Assembly: GCF_014635705.1 (NCBI RefSeq)
Contig: NZ_BMDI01000001.1
Span: 186,001-250,000, forward strand
Source of the DNA: Oxalicibacterium faecigallinarum
GTDB lineage: Bacteria > Pseudomonadota > Gammaproteobacteria > Burkholderiales > Burkholderiaceae_D
DNA: 64,000 bases
Direction: 5' to 3'
Under the pieces are notes generated by a model. It was not told the DNA's origin, made no database searches, and worked only from the letters and a program-made list of their open reading frames with translations. Below, one piece after another: positions 44,939-56,946 of this stretch (the stretch's first letter is position 1; each line of letters begins with the position of its first letter). Both the position numbers and the translations under genes were made by a program.

Positions 44939-46341
44939 CTACAGAACTTTTCCCGGATTCATCAGATTATGGGGGTCCAGCGCCTGTTTGATCTGACCCA
45001 TCAGCTGCATTTCAACGGGCGATTTGTAGCGCAGGATTTCTTCGCGTTTCAATGCGCCCAATCCATGTTCGGCCGAGATCGAGCCGTCGTAGGCATGGAC
45101 ATTGTCATGCACGAGACGATTGATGGCTTGCTGGTTTTCAAGGAAACGATGATCGGGAATATCGGTTGGGCCTGCCACGTTGTAATGCAGGTTGCCGTCG
45201 CCAAGATGCCCAAACGTCACGAGACGAACGCCCGGATAACGTTGCTTCAATTGCGCATCCGTGTCGCAAACGAAATCGGCGATGCGCGAGATAGGCAGGG
45301 AGATATCGTGCTTGATATTCTTGCCTTCAATGGCCTGTGCCAGCGGAATCCGTTCACGCCATTGCCACAGCGCAGACGACTGGGAAAGCGAACTCGCAAC
45401 CACTGCATCAGCGACGATCCCTTCTTGCAAGGCATGGGCGATCACGGTTTCCAGCAGGGTATTTGCATGACTTTCTGATTCGTGATCGGACAGCTCGAGC
45501 AAGACGTACTGCGGGTATGTCTGTGCAAACAGCGGTGGTGTTTCGGGAAAATGCCGGCGGACCAGTTCCAGACAAAAACTGGACATCAGTTCAAAGCCTG
45601 TCAGCGCAGCACTGCAACGCTGTTGCGTCAGTGTCAGGAACTGCAAGGCATGATCAACCGATTCAAGCGCGATGAAGGCCGTGCGTATCGCAACCGGTTG
45701 CGGGAACAGCTTCAGCACGGCAGCGGTGATGATTCCCAGCGTGCCTTCTGCGCCAATATATAAATCGCGCAGATCGTACCCGGTATTGTCCTTGCGCAGT
45801 CCGCGCAGCCCATCCCAGATATCGCCTTGCGGGGTGACGACTTCCAGCCCCAGACACAATTCTCGGCTGTTGCCGTAACGCAGGACGGCGGTGCCACCCG
45901 CATTCGACGACAAATTGCCACCGATTGTGCAACTGCCTTCCGCGCCGAGCGAGAGAGGAAACAGCCGCTTCGCATCATGGGCAGCTTGCTGGACGTTTTG
46001 CAGAATGCAGCCGGCTTCAACCGTCATGGTTTGATTGAGCGGATCTATGTGCCGTATGCGATTGAGACGTCGCAAGGACAGGACCAGTGCCGTGCCGCTT
46101 TGATCCGGCACGCTGCCAAGTACAAGTCCCGTATTGCCGCCTTGCGGCACGATGGGAACCCGATACTGCTGGCATAGCTTGACCAGTTGCGCTACCTCTT
46201 CCGTGGTGCCCGGACGGGCGACTGCGCAGGCAACGCCGATGTATCTGCCACGTTGATCACGCAGATAGGGGGCGAGGTCTTCAGCGCTGGTGAGGACATG
46301 TTCGGTACCAATGGCTTCTTGGCAGGCCTCGATGAACGTAT

Positions 46342-46345
<4 letters not shown>
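44939..46345 (-). CDS. FAD-binding 2-hydroxyacid dehydrogenase (GlcD / D-2-hydroxyglutarate type)
   Basis: 468 residues. The N-terminal FAD_binding_4 domain shows VPIVPQGGNTGLVLG, LGAEGSCTIGGNLSSNAGG and LRKDNTGYDLRDLYIGAEGTLGI; the C-terminal oxidase domain has VTFGHLGDGNLHYN (metal ligands) and AEHGLGALKRE. This is the D-lactate/glycolate/D-2-hydroxyglutarate dehydrogenase family; the single-subunit form near 470 residues most often acts on D-2-hydroxyglutarate, but the substrate is not settled by sequence. It overlaps the DUF2069 gene by four bases (ATGA). Confidence 0.87.
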
Positions 46346-47432
<1,087 letters not shown>

Positions 47433-47506
47433 TTACGGATGACATCGTGGCGCTATCTGCCTGGCAGCTGTACATGTCCATCTTGCTTACGTTTGAATTG
47501 CAATAC

Positions 47507-48811
47507 ATGACGTCTCCCCGCTTGACCTTTTTCCGTGAATTATCCTGGTCGCAGGTGCGCGACCTGTTTCATTTTGCCGTACGGCGCTTGCGGGAAGAGC
47601 AACTCCCGCAGGTGGCCGGCAGTCTGACCTTTACGACAGTACTGGCATTGGTACCGGTGCTGACGATTGCCTTTGCCATCTTCACGACTTTTCCCTTGTT
47701 CAACACCTTCCGTGCATCGCTGGAAGCGTATTTCGTCCAGAACCTGATGCCCAAGGGGATTGCCAATACGATCCTCGGTTATCTGACGCAGTTTTCAAGC
47801 AAGGCAACGCGCTTGTCTGCCTTTGGCGCGGTGGCGCTGATTGCGACGGCAGTCGCGATGATGTTGATGATTGATCGGGTGTTCAATCAGATATGGCGTG
47901 TCAAGACCAAACGTCCGATCACGCAGCGTGTTCTGGTGTACTGGGCGATTGTGACGCTGGGGCCGCTGTTGATCGGCGCATCCATATCGCTGACGTCCTA
48001 CTTGTTCACCGCGACCAATGGCGTGGTGAAGAACGTGCCGTTCATTGGCGCCTTCTTTTTTTCATCGATTTCCATTTTACTGACGACTGTTACCTTCACC
48101 TCCTTATATGTCGTGGTCCCGAACAAGATAGTGGAGTGGCGTGATGCCTTGTGGGGTGGTTTGCTGGCAGCCATCGCATTTGAGATCCTCAAGCGTCTCT
48201 TTGCCATTTTCATCGTCAAGGGACCAACCTATACGATTGTCTATGGCGCGGTTGCCGCCTTTCCGATTTTTCTGATCTGGATTTACATGGGCTGGCTGAT
48301 CACCCTGACGGGTGCAGTGGTAACTGCAGCGCTGCCGATTATCAAATATGAACGCTGGTGGCACGTGCCGCAGCCGGGGAGTGCATTCGTCGATGCGATT
48401 GCCCTGTTGCAAGTGCTGCATGCTGCGCGTCAGTCGCCAAACGCTGCCGTGGATGCCAAACACATGCGGCAAAAGACGCGCCTGGGATTTGAAGAGTCTG
48501 AAACGCTGCTGCAGCAAATGCTGGACGCTGGCTGGGTTGGTCGCATCAAATCGGATGGCCCGCGCAAACTGCAGTTTGGCAAACGCATCACGGACGGGCT
48601 TGATAGCTGGGTCCTGCTGGCCAATTTGCGTACATTGACGTTGGCGGATGTTTATCGCGTTTTTGTTTTCAGTGCGGCGGGGAACGCTTCACTGGCACGA
48701 CAGGTGGAAGCGGCAGTGGAAGAGGGATTGACCGAAACACTGGAAAACTACTTTGGCCGATTGCAAGAGCGAGGCGAAGCGTGCCCGATCAGCGATGGGC
48801 TCAGGGCTTGA
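47507..48811 (+). CDS. YihY/BrkB-family inner-membrane protein
   Basis: 434 residues from the ATG at 47507, six membrane helices in the N-terminal 280 residues, starting with LPQVAGSLTFTTVLALVPVLTIAFAIF, the family hallmark. YGAVAAFPIFLIWIYMGWLITL is the conserved late segment. The C-terminal ~120 residues look like a winged-helix domain (LLQQMLDAGWVGRIKSDGPRKLQF), an extension seen in Burkholderiales. It was once misnamed ribonuclease BN; its true role is unknown. A GTG at 47447 could add 20 residues. Confidence 0.85.
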   Translation: MTSPRLTFFRELSWSQVRDLFHFAVRRLREEQLPQVAGSLTFTTVLALVPVLTIAFAIFTTFPLFNTFRASLEAYFVQNLMPKGIANTILGYLTQFSSKATRLSAFGAVALIATAVAMMLMIDRVFNQIWRVKTKRPITQRVLVYWAIVTLGPLLIGASISLTSYLFTATNGVVKNVPFIGAFFFSSISILLTTVTFTSLYVVVPNKIVEWRDALWGGLLAAIAFEILKRLFAIFIVKGPTYTIVYGAVAAFPIFLIWIYMGWLITLTGAVVTAALPIIKYERWWHVPQPGSAFVDAIALLQVLHAARQSPNAAVDAKHMRQKTRLGFEESETLLQQMLDAGWVGRIKSDGPRKLQFGKRITDGLDSWVLLANLRTLTLADVYRVFVFSAAGNASLARQVEAAVEEGLTETLENYFGRLQERGEACPISDGLRA

Positions 48812-48854
48812 GTTTCTGCAGAGAAATCATTGCAATTTTTTTAGGGATTTATTT

Positions 48855-48885
48855 GATGGGGTGGTTGTCAGACCAACATCCCATC
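48855..48885 (+). other. Imperfect hairpin after yihY
   Basis: GATGGG (48855-48860) pairs with CCCATC (48880-48885), with an inner TGGT/ACCA stem. No T-run follows, so it is at best a weak terminator of the upstream gene. Confidence 0.35.
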
Positions 48886-49015
48886 AGGCATGCGAGACAT
48901 GTCGTCTGACGATACTGGCTGTCGTTTTTCGACATGAAAGGAGATGGATTTTTTGCAGCGCCGGGATTAGAGTACAAGCGTCCGAAGTATAACCATAACG
49001 TGCGAGGACAGTCCC

Positions 49016-49474
49016 ATGAAAGTATCCGAAATACTCAAGGTAAAAGGAAACATTCTCTTTACGGTGACACCCGACAGTCCGATTCTCGATGCTGTCAATA
49101 CCATGGCCGAGAAGGACATTGGTTCACTGGTCGTGATGGAGGGGGGCAAGCTGATCGGCATGCTGACATTCCGTGAAGTCATCGCCACGATTCACGAAAA
49201 TGATGGTTCGCTGGGGCGCGAAAGTGTACGCAGCCACATGAACAAAAAACCGATCATCGTTTCTCCCGATACCGATCTCAATGACGTGCGCCGCCTGATG
49301 CTGGAGCAGCATGCGCGTTATGTGCCGGTACAGGATGAAAAAGATGGCAGTCTGATGGGCGTCATGTCCTTCTATGACGTGGCCAGGGCGGTATTCGAGG
49401 CGCAAAGCTTTGAGAATCGCATGCTCAAGTCCTATATTCAGGATTCGCCTGTCGAGGTGGAAGAAGAGCGTTGA
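49016..49474 (+). CDS. Two-CBS-domain protein
   Basis: 152 residues made of a pair of CBS domains (about 8-62 and 75-135), which bind adenosyl compounds such as AMP or SAM and act as energy sensors. Marks are PDSPILDAVNTMAEKDIGSLVV and DLNDVRRLMLEQHARYVPV followed by GVMSFYDVARA. It stands alone with no enzyme fused. The ATG follows AGGACAG. The regulated partner is unknown. Confidence 0.88.
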   Translation: MKVSEILKVKGNILFTVTPDSPILDAVNTMAEKDIGSLVVMEGGKLIGMLTFREVIATIHENDGSLGRESVRSHMNKKPIIVSPDTDLNDVRRLMLEQHARYVPVQDEKDGSLMGVMSFYDVARAVFEAQSFENRMLKSYIQDSPVEVEEER

Positions 49475-49623
49475 AGCCGCCAACCGTTCGTTCGCATACC
49501 GGTTACAACCAGATGTGACGAACGGTTTCATGCAAGCTCGCTTCTCCCTTACAATCCGGTTGTCTGCAACCGGCGGCTTGTCGTGCGCCATATTGAATGC
49601 GATGAATCCCGTCGCCAGCTTAC

Positions 49624-50943
49624 ATGCGCAAAACCAGCCAGTTCGTCCTGCTTACCCAACGTCGTTTCGCGCCATTCTTTTGTGCGCAGTTCCTCGGCGC
49701 ATTCAATGACAATGTCTTCAAGACCGCATTACTGACCGCGCTGACGTTCGATGCGCTGAGCTGGACCACGCTGGATCGCGGCTTGCTGAACAATCTGATT
49801 CCGGGTTTGTTCATTCTTCCCTTTGTATTGTTTTCCGCCTTGTCCGGGCAACTGGCCGACAAGTTCGAGAAGTCTGCGCTGACGCGTTACGTCAAGCTGC
49901 TGGAAATAGCGATCATGGGTATCGCCGCCATTGGCTGGATGCAGCAGAACCTGTGGCTGTTGATCGCAGCCGTTGTGGGTATGGGGCTGCACTCCACCTT
50001 GTTTGGTCCGGTCAAATACGCGTATTTGCCGCAGAAACTGGCACCGAATGAACTGGTCGGCGGCAATGGCCTGGTAGAGATGGGAACGTTCGTCGGCATT
50101 CTGCTGGGCGAAGTGTTGGGCGCCGTGTTGGTCTCGCAGCGTCCGTGGGGACTGGAACTGGTAGCTGGCGGCACGATTGCGATTGCCATTGCGGGTTGGT
50201 TATTCGCACGTGCCATGCCGGTTTCGCCTGCGCCTGATCCCGAACTGAAAATCAACTGGAATATTGCCAGTGAAACCGTGGCAAATCTGCGTTTTTCAAA
50301 GCAGAACAAGCCGGTCTTTATCGCCATGCTGGCCAATTCGTGGTTCTGGTTCTACGGGGCGATCCTGTTGGCGCAGTTTCCTTTGTATGCCAAGGATTAT
50401 CTGCAAGGTGATCACAGTGTGTTCGTTTTGCTGCTGACGATTTTTTCTTTGGGAGTCGGAACCGGCTCGCTGCTGTGTGAACGCCTGTCCGGTCACAAGG
50501 TGGAGATCGGTCTGGTGCCGTTAGGCGCGATTGGCCTGACGATCTTTTGCTTTGATCTGTATCTGGCTTCCGGCACTTATTCAGCGACGTCATCGGTCGA
50601 TATCGCCAGTTATTTTCAACAGACCGGCAGTGCACGCATCGTGTTTGACTGTCTGATGATCGGTATTTTTGGTGGCATCTACATTGTCCCTTTGTTTGCG
50701 CTGGTGCAGACGCGTTGTGAGCCGACTCACATGTCGCGCACGATTGCGGGGATGAATATTCTCAATGCCTTGTTTATGGTCGTTGCCGCCTTGCTGGCAA
50801 TGGTATTGCTCAAGGCCGGCTTGACTATTCCTCAGCTATTCATGGTAACGGCAATACTCAACGCGGTGGTATGCGTGCTGGTTTGCTGGGCAATGCCGGA
50901 ATTTGTTCAGCGATTCTGCGCATGGGCGTTGCGCAAAGGCTAA
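49624..50943 (+). CDS. MFS transporter, lysophospholipid transporter LplT-like
   Basis: 439 residues with about twelve membrane helices. FFCAQFLGAFNDNVFKTAL at the start, LSGQLADKFEKS after helix 2 and HSTLFGPVKYAYLP are typical of the LplT/Aas N-terminal family that moves lysophospholipids inward across the inner membrane for re-acylation. The acyltransferase (Aas/PlsC) is not adjacent, so the substrate is inferred from family alone. The stop is only four bases from the converging EAL gene; no terminator fits between them. Confidence 0.83.
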   Translation: MRKTSQFVLLTQRRFAPFFCAQFLGAFNDNVFKTALLTALTFDALSWTTLDRGLLNNLIPGLFILPFVLFSALSGQLADKFEKSALTRYVKLLEIAIMGIAAIGWMQQNLWLLIAAVVGMGLHSTLFGPVKYAYLPQKLAPNELVGGNGLVEMGTFVGILLGEVLGAVLVSQRPWGLELVAGGTIAIAIAGWLFARAMPVSPAPDPELKINWNIASETVANLRFSKQNKPVFIAMLANSWFWFYGAILLAQFPLYAKDYLQGDHSVFVLLLTIFSLGVGTGSLLCERLSGHKVEIGLVPLGAIGLTIFCFDLYLASGTYSATSSVDIASYFQQTGSARIVFDCLMIGIFGGIYIVPLFALVQTRCEPTHMSRTIAGMNILNALFMVVAALLAMVLLKAGLTIPQLFMVTAILNAVVCVLVCWAMPEFVQRFCAWALRKG

Positions 50944-50947
50944 TTGC

Positions 50948-53185
50948 TCAGTGGGGAGCAGGCTGTGCGTGTTGCTGGAGCCATTCATCCAGTTCGTCTG
51001 ACGTGAGCGGCATGGCGTACAGATAGCCCTGACCGTACGCACACCCGAGTTCAGACAGAATAGTCGCCTGACGTTCGTTCTCGACACCTTCTGCGATGAC
51101 GTCCAGATCAAGGTTGCGACCGAGTTGAATGATGGCCTCGGCGATGCTGCTGCCGCGTGCAGATTCCGTAATTTCGGTCACGAACGCGCGATCGATCTTG
51201 AGGCGATCGACATTGAGTTTCTGCAAATGGCTCATGGAAGAGAAACCAGTGCCAAAGTCATCAATCGCGATACTGACGCCGGTTGCCGTGATTTGATTCA
51301 GCAATGCAGTCAATGCGTCCGGATCTTCCATTGCCATGGATTCCGTAATTTCCAGTTCGATGCAATGTGGTGATGCTTCGGTGTCGCTGAGCGTACGCTT
51401 GAGCATGCTCAGGAATTGCGGATGACGGAACTGCACTTGCGACACGTTGATCGAAATCATGAAGTGATCGAAGCCCCTGCGTTTCAGACGGACGGTTTCA
51501 AGACAAGCCTGTCTTAAAACCCATTCGCCTAGTTCGATGATCAGGCCAGAATACTCGGCAATCGGAATGAAACGTGCCGGCGAAATCATTACGCCTTCAT
51601 TGCACCAGCGGAGCAATGCTTCTGCACCAACCGCGGTACGCGTCAGCATGTCGATCTGCGGTTGATAGACGACATAGAGTTGTCGTTCTTCGAAAGCTTC
51701 GCGCAGGGCATGCATCATGTTGACCCGCTCGCTGATATCGATGCCCATGCTGCGTGAAAAATACAAATGTCCGGCACGTTGCTGCAGCTTGGCGCGCTTG
51801 AGTGCGATCTGGGCGTTTTTCAGCGCTTCTGCGCCGCGCCCGTTGTGCTCTGCCAGACGCATCAAGCCGACGGTGGCGGATAGCTGCACTTGCTGGGCTG
51901 CGATGCTGAAAGGTCGTTCGAACTGCGCAAAAATCGCTTCCGGCGTGACTTGGTTGTCGTCACCCAGAACCGCAAAGGTATCGCCGCTCACGCGTGCGAC
52001 GATCAGGTGGTGACCAAGGCGTGATTGCAGGCGCGTCGCAACCGCCAGCAGCAACTGGTCACCAAACTTGTGGCCGAGCGTGTCGTTGGTTTCGGCGAAA
52101 TGGTCGATATCGATCAATGCCAGGGTGGTCGGCAAGCCGACCGGCTTTTGCAGTGTTTCGTCGAGAATTTCACGCAGACGCTCACGATTGGGTAGCTTGG
52201 TCAGCGTGTCGTAGTACGCATAGTTATGCAAGCGCGTGACGAGAAGGATATTGGTCAGACCGATGGAAGCGGTACTGCCAAATACATGAAGCAATCGTTG
52301 CTCGATATGATTCAGAACATGGGTATTGCAGATGACGGCGATCAGGCAGCGCGTGCCGTCGCCCGGAAAATAAAGCGCCGTCATGTTGTTGGCATGCACG
52401 GTACGTTTATCGTGCATTGCTTGCAGCATGACATGCTGCATGACTTCATCAAAGCCTGATGCGGGTTGATTCAGCAGGGTGGTGCAACGGCCGGCGGCTG
52501 AAATGGCAAACAGTTCGGTTTGCCCGTTGTTGAGTACTTCACTAATGCAAATCAAGCCATCGTTAGGGAGGCCAAGCAGGTCGCTCAGATCGTGCAACAC
52601 AGCGTCTGCAAAGTCTTCGATTTTTGTCAGTTCGGCGAACTTGTTACTTGTCTGAAGAATTTTTTCCAGCCCGCGATCGGTTGCCCGCAAATCGGCGGCC
52701 TGTTCGTGCACAAGTACTGCGTTCTGAAACAGCTCGGTGCAGGCGGCGCGTTCGAGCGTGCTGCCAATCAGATAGCCGAAGACCGCGAAGGCGGCCAGCG
52801 CTTCGCGTGCGACGTCCAGATTGTCTGCACTCGTACGCACCAGGACGCTGACATCCGGAAATCGCGATGAAGAACGTATTGTTTGCAGCAGCGTGACGGT
52901 ATCTGCCAGCGGAAGTGCCAGATCGTCGACGATAATCACGGCGAGATTCTGAACAGGTTCAAGAATTGAGCACGCTTGGGAAAGAGAGTGCGCGTGCAAA
53001 AAAGGCAGGTGGGCGGTCGATGCGACGGCATGCGCCAAAATAAAACCGATTGCCGTATGAAAATCTGGATTCTGGCCAACTAGCAGAACATGCTTTTCAC
53101 GCTGATTCTCGGTAGTAGTCGGTGTGGATTGCAGTCTGGACTGATATGCCAATCCTTGTTTTTGACTGCTGAGCGACTGAGGCAT
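50948..53185 (-). CDS. REC-like, DUF3369, degenerate GGDEF and intact EAL protein
   Basis: 745 residues, probably a cyclic-di-GMP phosphodiesterase. A receiver-like domain (about 30-160), a DUF3369/GAF-like region (about 170-310), a GGDEF domain (about 320-475) whose signature reads SGDTF near residue 402, and an EAL domain (about 490-735). In the EAL the metal and catalytic residues are present: AEALLRW, INVSQVQF, ELEITES, IDDFGTGFSS, KIDRAFV and EGVE. Cyclic-di-GMP synthesis is thus unlikely and breakdown likely; the GGDEF may sense GTP. No kinase is adjacent. Confidence 0.88.
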   Translation of the reverse strand: MPQSLSSQKQGLAYQSRLQSTPTTTENQREKHVLLVGQNPDFHTAIGFILAHAVASTAHLPFLHAHSLSQACSILEPVQNLAVIIVDDLALPLADTVTLLQTIRSSSRFPDVSVLVRTSADNLDVAREALAAFAVFGYLIGSTLERAACTELFQNAVLVHEQAADLRATDRGLEKILQTSNKFAELTKIEDFADAVLHDLSDLLGLPNDGLICISEVLNNGQTELFAISAAGRCTTLLNQPASGFDEVMQHVMLQAMHDKRTVHANNMTALYFPGDGTRCLIAVICNTHVLNHIEQRLLHVFGSTASIGLTNILLVTRLHNYAYYDTLTKLPNRERLREILDETLQKPVGLPTTLALIDIDHFAETNDTLGHKFGDQLLLAVATRLQSRLGHHLIVARVSGDTFAVLGDDNQVTPEAIFAQFERPFSIAAQQVQLSATVGLMRLAEHNGRGAEALKNAQIALKRAKLQQRAGHLYFSRSMGIDISERVNMMHALREAFEERQLYVVYQPQIDMLTRTAVGAEALLRWCNEGVMISPARFIPIAEYSGLIIELGEWVLRQACLETVRLKRRGFDHFMISINVSQVQFRHPQFLSMLKRTLSDTEASPHCIELEITESMAMEDPDALTALLNQITATGVSIAIDDFGTGFSSMSHLQKLNVDRLKIDRAFVTEITESARGSSIAEAIIQLGRNLDLDVIAEGVENERQATILSELGCAYGQGYLYAMPLTSDELDEWLQQHAQPAPH

Positions 53186-53338
53186 GAACGAAGAGCTCCG
53201 GATAACGATAAGGCATAGGTGTTTAGGACTATTGCATAGGGACTTGTTCTAATGCAATATTTTTGTGCGAGGGTGGGTCTGTTTGTGGAATTGTTGCACT
53301 GGTAGAATGAGCGCTTTATTGGCAGATAAGTACATTCC

Positions 53339-54439
53339 ATGTCCGGCAATACCTTTGGCACACTTTTCACGGTTACCACATTCGGCGAGTCGCACGGCCC
53401 TGCGATCGGTTGCGTTATTGATGGTTGCCCTCCCGGCATGGCCCTGTCCGAAGCCGATATCCAATTTGACCTCGACCGCCGCAAGCCGGGCACGTCGCGT
53501 CATGTCACGCAACGCCAGGAGCCGGATACGGTTGAAATCCTGTCTGGCGTGTATGAGGGTAAAACGACCGGGACGCCAATCGCCTTACTGATCCGCAATC
53601 AGGATCAACGCAGCAAGGATTACAGCAACATTGCTGAAAGCTTCCGCCCGGGTCACGCTGATTACACCTATTGGCATAAATACGGTATTCGCGATCCGCG
53701 CGGTGGCGGTCGCTCTTCAGCGCGTTTGACGGCACCGGTAGTTGGCGCTGCCGCGATTGCCAAGAAGTGGTTGCAACAGCAATACGGAACGATCTTCCGC
53801 GGATACATGAGTCAGCTTGGTGAGCTGGTGGTGCCGTTTGAAGACTGGTCCCATGTGACCGAAAATCCTTTCTTTGCCGCCAACGCCAGCATGATTCCGC
53901 AGCTGGAAAGCTACATGGATGCCTTGCGCAAGAGCGGTGATTCGTGCGGTGCGCGTATCGAGGTCGTGGCGGACAACGTGCCAGTCGGACTGGGGCAGCC
54001 GATTTATGACAAGCTGGATGCCGATATCGCCTATGCCTTGATGGGGATCAATGCCGTCAAAGGCGTGGAAATTGGTGCCGGTTTTGCTTCTGTCGCTCAG
54101 AAGGGAACCGAACATGGCGACGAGCTCACTCCTGAAGGTTTTGCCAGCAATAATGCCGGTGGTGTGTTGGGCGGGATTTCGACCGGTCAGTCGATTACGG
54201 CATCGATTGCCATCAAGCCGACATCCAGTATCCATACGCCACGCCACTCGATCGACAAGGCGGGTAATCCGATCATGGTGGAAACCCATGGCCGTCACGA
54301 TCCTTGTGTTGGTATTCGCGCGACCCCGATTGCCGAAGCGATGCTGGCACTGGTTCTGATGGATCACGCTCTGCGTCATCGCGCGCAATGTGGTGACGTT
54401 TCCGTTTCGACGCCCAAGATTCGCGCACAGCGCCCTTGA
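53339..54439 (+). CDS. aroC: Chorismate synthase
   Basis: Last step of the shikimate pathway: 5-enolpyruvylshikimate-3-phosphate to chorismate with reduced FMN. 366 residues. Marks are [18 protein letters not shown] near the N-terminus, [25 protein letters not shown] split over the active site, [10 protein letters not shown] and the C-terminal [17 protein letters not shown]. The start at 53339 gives the usual MSGNTFG opening. Confidence 0.97.
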   Translation: MSGNTFGTLFTVTTFGESHGPAIGCVIDGCPPGMALSEADIQFDLDRRKPGTSRHVTQRQEPDTVEILSGVYEGKTTGTPIALLIRNQDQRSKDYSNIAESFRPGHADYTYWHKYGIRDPRGGGRSSARLTAPVVGAAAIAKKWLQQQYGTIFRGYMSQLGELVVPFEDWSHVTENPFFAANASMIPQLESYMDALRKSGDSCGARIEVVADNVPVGLGQPIYDKLDADIAYALMGINAVKGVEIGAGFASVAQKGTEHGDELTPEGFASNNAGGVLGGISTGQSITASIAIKPTSSIHTPRHSIDKAGNPIMVETHGRHDPCVGIRATPIAEAMLALVLMDHALRHRAQCGDVSVSTPKIRAQRP

Positions 54440-54497
54440 ACTTTTGCCCGCACATTCGACTCTGTTTCTGCGCCTCAACGATAACAAAGGAGAAAAA

Positions 54498-55328
54498 ATG
54501 AAGCGATCCCTTCTACGAACCGGTCTGGCTTCGACGCTCGTGGCCGGTTCTGTCCTGATGCTTTCCGCGTGCGAAACGGTGCAGACCACACAGGGTGGTG
54601 CGGTCGGCATCGACCGTAAGCAACATATGGCTGTGTCGTCGCAAGAGCTGGATCAGGCGGCAACCAAGCAGTACTCCGAATTACTGGCCGAACAGAAAAA
54701 GAAGGGCACGCTGAACACCAACGCAGCACAGGTAACCCGTGTGCGCGCCATTTCTGATCGTCTGATCGCGCAAACGGGTGTATTCCGCCCGGATGCAAGA
54801 AACTGGAAATGGGAAGTCAATGTCCTGACGTCGGCAGAGATCAACGCATGGTGTATGCCCGGCGGTAAAATCGCTGTTTACACGGGTCTGATTGAAAAGC
54901 TGAAGGTTACCGACGATGAGCTCGCCGCTGTGATCGGCCATGAAATCGCCCATGCGCTGCGGGAGCATGCACGTGAACGTGCCTCCGAGCAGGCCGTGGC
55001 GGGTGGTCTGATTTCCATTGGATCGGCAATTCTGGGTGTCGGTGATCTGGGTCAGCAGGGTGCTCAATACGCCTACATGGGCTTGATCGGCTTGCCAAAC
55101 TCTCGCAGCCACGAAACAGAAGCTGATCGTATCGGTGTCGAACTGGCTGCGCGCGCCGGCTATGATCCACGTGCAGCGATCGCCCTCTGGCAAAAAATGG
55201 CGCAGGCCGCCGGTGGCAATGCACCGCCAAAACTGCTGTCCACGCACCCGTCAAGTCAGGATCGCATCAGCGATCTGACGGTCTACTCCCAGCGCGTCAT
55301 GCCGCTTTACCAACAGGCCAAGCGCTGA
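54498..55328 (+). CDS. M48-family zinc peptidase, predicted lipoprotein
   Basis: A membrane-anchored metallopeptidase of the LoiP/BepA type that may act in envelope quality control. 276 residues with a lipoprotein signal (lipobox LSAC). The zinc site is HEIAH (His148, Glu149, His152), with the third ligand in the SHETEADRIG motif near residue 207. It lacks the TPR domain of BepA, closer to LoiP/YggG. A strong ribosome site (AAAGGAGA) fixes the start at 54498. A terminator follows at 55351. Confidence 0.9.
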   Translation: MKRSLLRTGLASTLVAGSVLMLSACETVQTTQGGAVGIDRKQHMAVSSQELDQAATKQYSELLAEQKKKGTLNTNAAQVTRVRAISDRLIAQTGVFRPDARNWKWEVNVLTSAEINAWCMPGGKIAVYTGLIEKLKVTDDELAAVIGHEIAHALREHARERASEQAVAGGLISIGSAILGVGDLGQQGAQYAYMGLIGLPNSRSHETEADRIGVELAARAGYDPRAAIALWQKMAQAAGGNAPPKLLSTHPSSQDRISDLTVYSQRVMPLYQQAKR

Positions 55329-55350
55329 TCCTTGACGTTTTGACCATCCA

Positions 55351-55374
55351 GGCGGGCAAATGCCCGCCTTTTGC
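55351..55374 (+). terminator. Intrinsic terminator after the M48 peptidase
   Basis: GGCGGGCA-aa-TGCCCGCC, a perfect 8-pair stem with a short loop, followed by four T's. Confidence 0.88.
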
Positions 55375-55467
55375 ATTGCGCTGTCACAAATCATCCCAAT
55401 CTATGTTGCGCTTCCATCGATAACGCGCCATCCATTGGGGGCAGACGTAATATCCCTATCACAAATA

Positions 55468-55476
55468 TGGCATAAT
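55468..55476 (+). promoter_or_regulatory. Extended -10 promoter of the leu operon
   Basis: TGG-CATAAT (55468-55476) is an extended -10 with five of six consensus bases; the -35 is weak. A short leader with a hairpin (GACGG ... CCGTC near 55490-55510) precedes leuC. Confidence 0.5.
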
Positions 55477-55533
55477 CGAGGGCTTTCCAGACGGGAAAAT
55501 TCTTCCGTCGCTGACTAAATATTCACGCGAATC

Positions 55534-56934
55534 ATGGCTCAAACGCTCTACGACAAACTTTGGGATGCACACGTCGTCGAAACCGGCGAAGACGGTACGA
55601 CTGTGCTCTATATCGATCGTCACTTGTTGCATGAAGTGACCAGCCCGCAAGCGTTTGAGGGCCTGACGCTGGCCAATCGCAAGCCATGGCGTGTATCTGC
55701 CAACCTCATGGTGGCGGATCATAATGTGCCGACTACCGATCGTACACATGGCATTGCAGACCCCACCTCGCGTCTGCAGGTGGAAACGCTGGATGCCAAT
55801 GCCAACAGCTTTGGCCTGACTTACTTCAACATGCGCGACAAGCGTCAGGGCATCGTCCACGTAATCGGACCAGAGCAGGGCGCGACCCTGCCAGGCATGA
55901 CGGTTGTATGCGGTGATTCGCATACCTCCACGCACGGTGCATTCGCGGCACTGGCGCATGGTATCGGCACGTCTGAAGTTGAACACGTATTGGCGACGCA
56001 AACGCTGTTGCAGAAAAAATCCAAATCCATGCTGGTGCAGGTCGATGGCGTACTGCCAGCCGGTGTGACTGCCAAAGACATTGTGCTGGCAATCATCGGC
56101 AAGATCGGTACGGCCGGCGGCACGGGTTACGCGATTGAATTTGCCGGTTCAGCCATCCGCTCCTTATCGATGGAAGGCCGCATGACGGTTTGCAACATGG
56201 CAATCGAAGCAGGTGCACGTGCCGGCATGGTGGCGGTGGATGATACGACGATCAACTACGTCAAGAATCGTCCATTTTCGCCAGTCGGTCCGCACTGGGA
56301 CCGCGCGGTTGATTACTGGCGTACCTTGCATTCCGATCCGGGTGCCAAGTTCGATATGGTCGTGACGCTGAACGCCGCTGAAATCCTGCCGCAAGTCACT
56401 TGGGGTACGTCGCCAGAGATGGTCGTGCCGGTCGATGGTCGCGTACCTGATCCGGATAAAGAAAAGGATCCGGTCAAGCGTGATGGCATGGAAAAGGCCT
56501 TGGTCTACATGGGCCTGAAGCCGAATACGCCAATTGAAGATATCCGTATCGACAAGGTGTTCATCGGTTCCTGCACCAACTCGCGTATCGAGGATTTGCG
56601 TGCAGCCGCAGCGGTTGTGCGTGGCAAGCATCGCGCTTCGAACGTCAAGCTGGCGATGGTGGTGCCGGGTTCCGGTCTGGTGAAAGAGCAGGCGGAACGC
56701 GAAGGTCTGGATCGCATCTTCAAGGATGCCGGGTTTGAATGGCGCGAGCCAGGCTGCTCGATGTGTCTGGCAATGAATGCAGACCGTCTGGAACCTGGCG
56801 AGCGTTGCGCATCGACCTCAAACCGTAACTTCGAAGGTCGTCAGGGAGCTGGCGGTCGTACGCATCTGGTTAGCCCGGCAATGGCTGCGGCAGCAGGTAT
56901 CGAAGGCCATTTCGTCGACGTACGCAAGCTGTAA
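55534..56934 (+). CDS. leuC: 3-isopropylmalate dehydratase large subunit
   Basis: Isomerises 2- to 3-isopropylmalate in leucine synthesis together with LeuD. 466 residues, the same as E. coli. The three 4Fe-4S ligands are in [12 protein letters not shown] and CSMCLAMN; active-site stretches [13 protein letters not shown] and [12 protein letters not shown] are present. It leads the leuC-leuD-leuB-asd run. Confidence 0.96.
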   Translation: MAQTLYDKLWDAHVVETGEDGTTVLYIDRHLLHEVTSPQAFEGLTLANRKPWRVSANLMVADHNVPTTDRTHGIADPTSRLQVETLDANANSFGLTYFNMRDKRQGIVHVIGPEQGATLPGMTVVCGDSHTSTHGAFAALAHGIGTSEVEHVLATQTLLQKKSKSMLVQVDGVLPAGVTAKDIVLAIIGKIGTAGGTGYAIEFAGSAIRSLSMEGRMTVCNMAIEAGARAGMVAVDDTTINYVKNRPFSPVGPHWDRAVDYWRTLHSDPGAKFDMVVTLNAAEILPQVTWGTSPEMVVPVDGRVPDPDKEKDPVKRDGMEKALVYMGLKPNTPIEDIRIDKVFIGSCTNSRIEDLRAAAAVVRGKHRASNVKLAMVVPGSGLVKEQAEREGLDRIFKDAGFEWREPGCSMCLAMNADRLEPGERCASTSNRNFEGRQGAGGRTHLVSPAMAAAAGIEGHFVDVRKL

Positions 56935-56946
56935 GTAAGCGTACTG

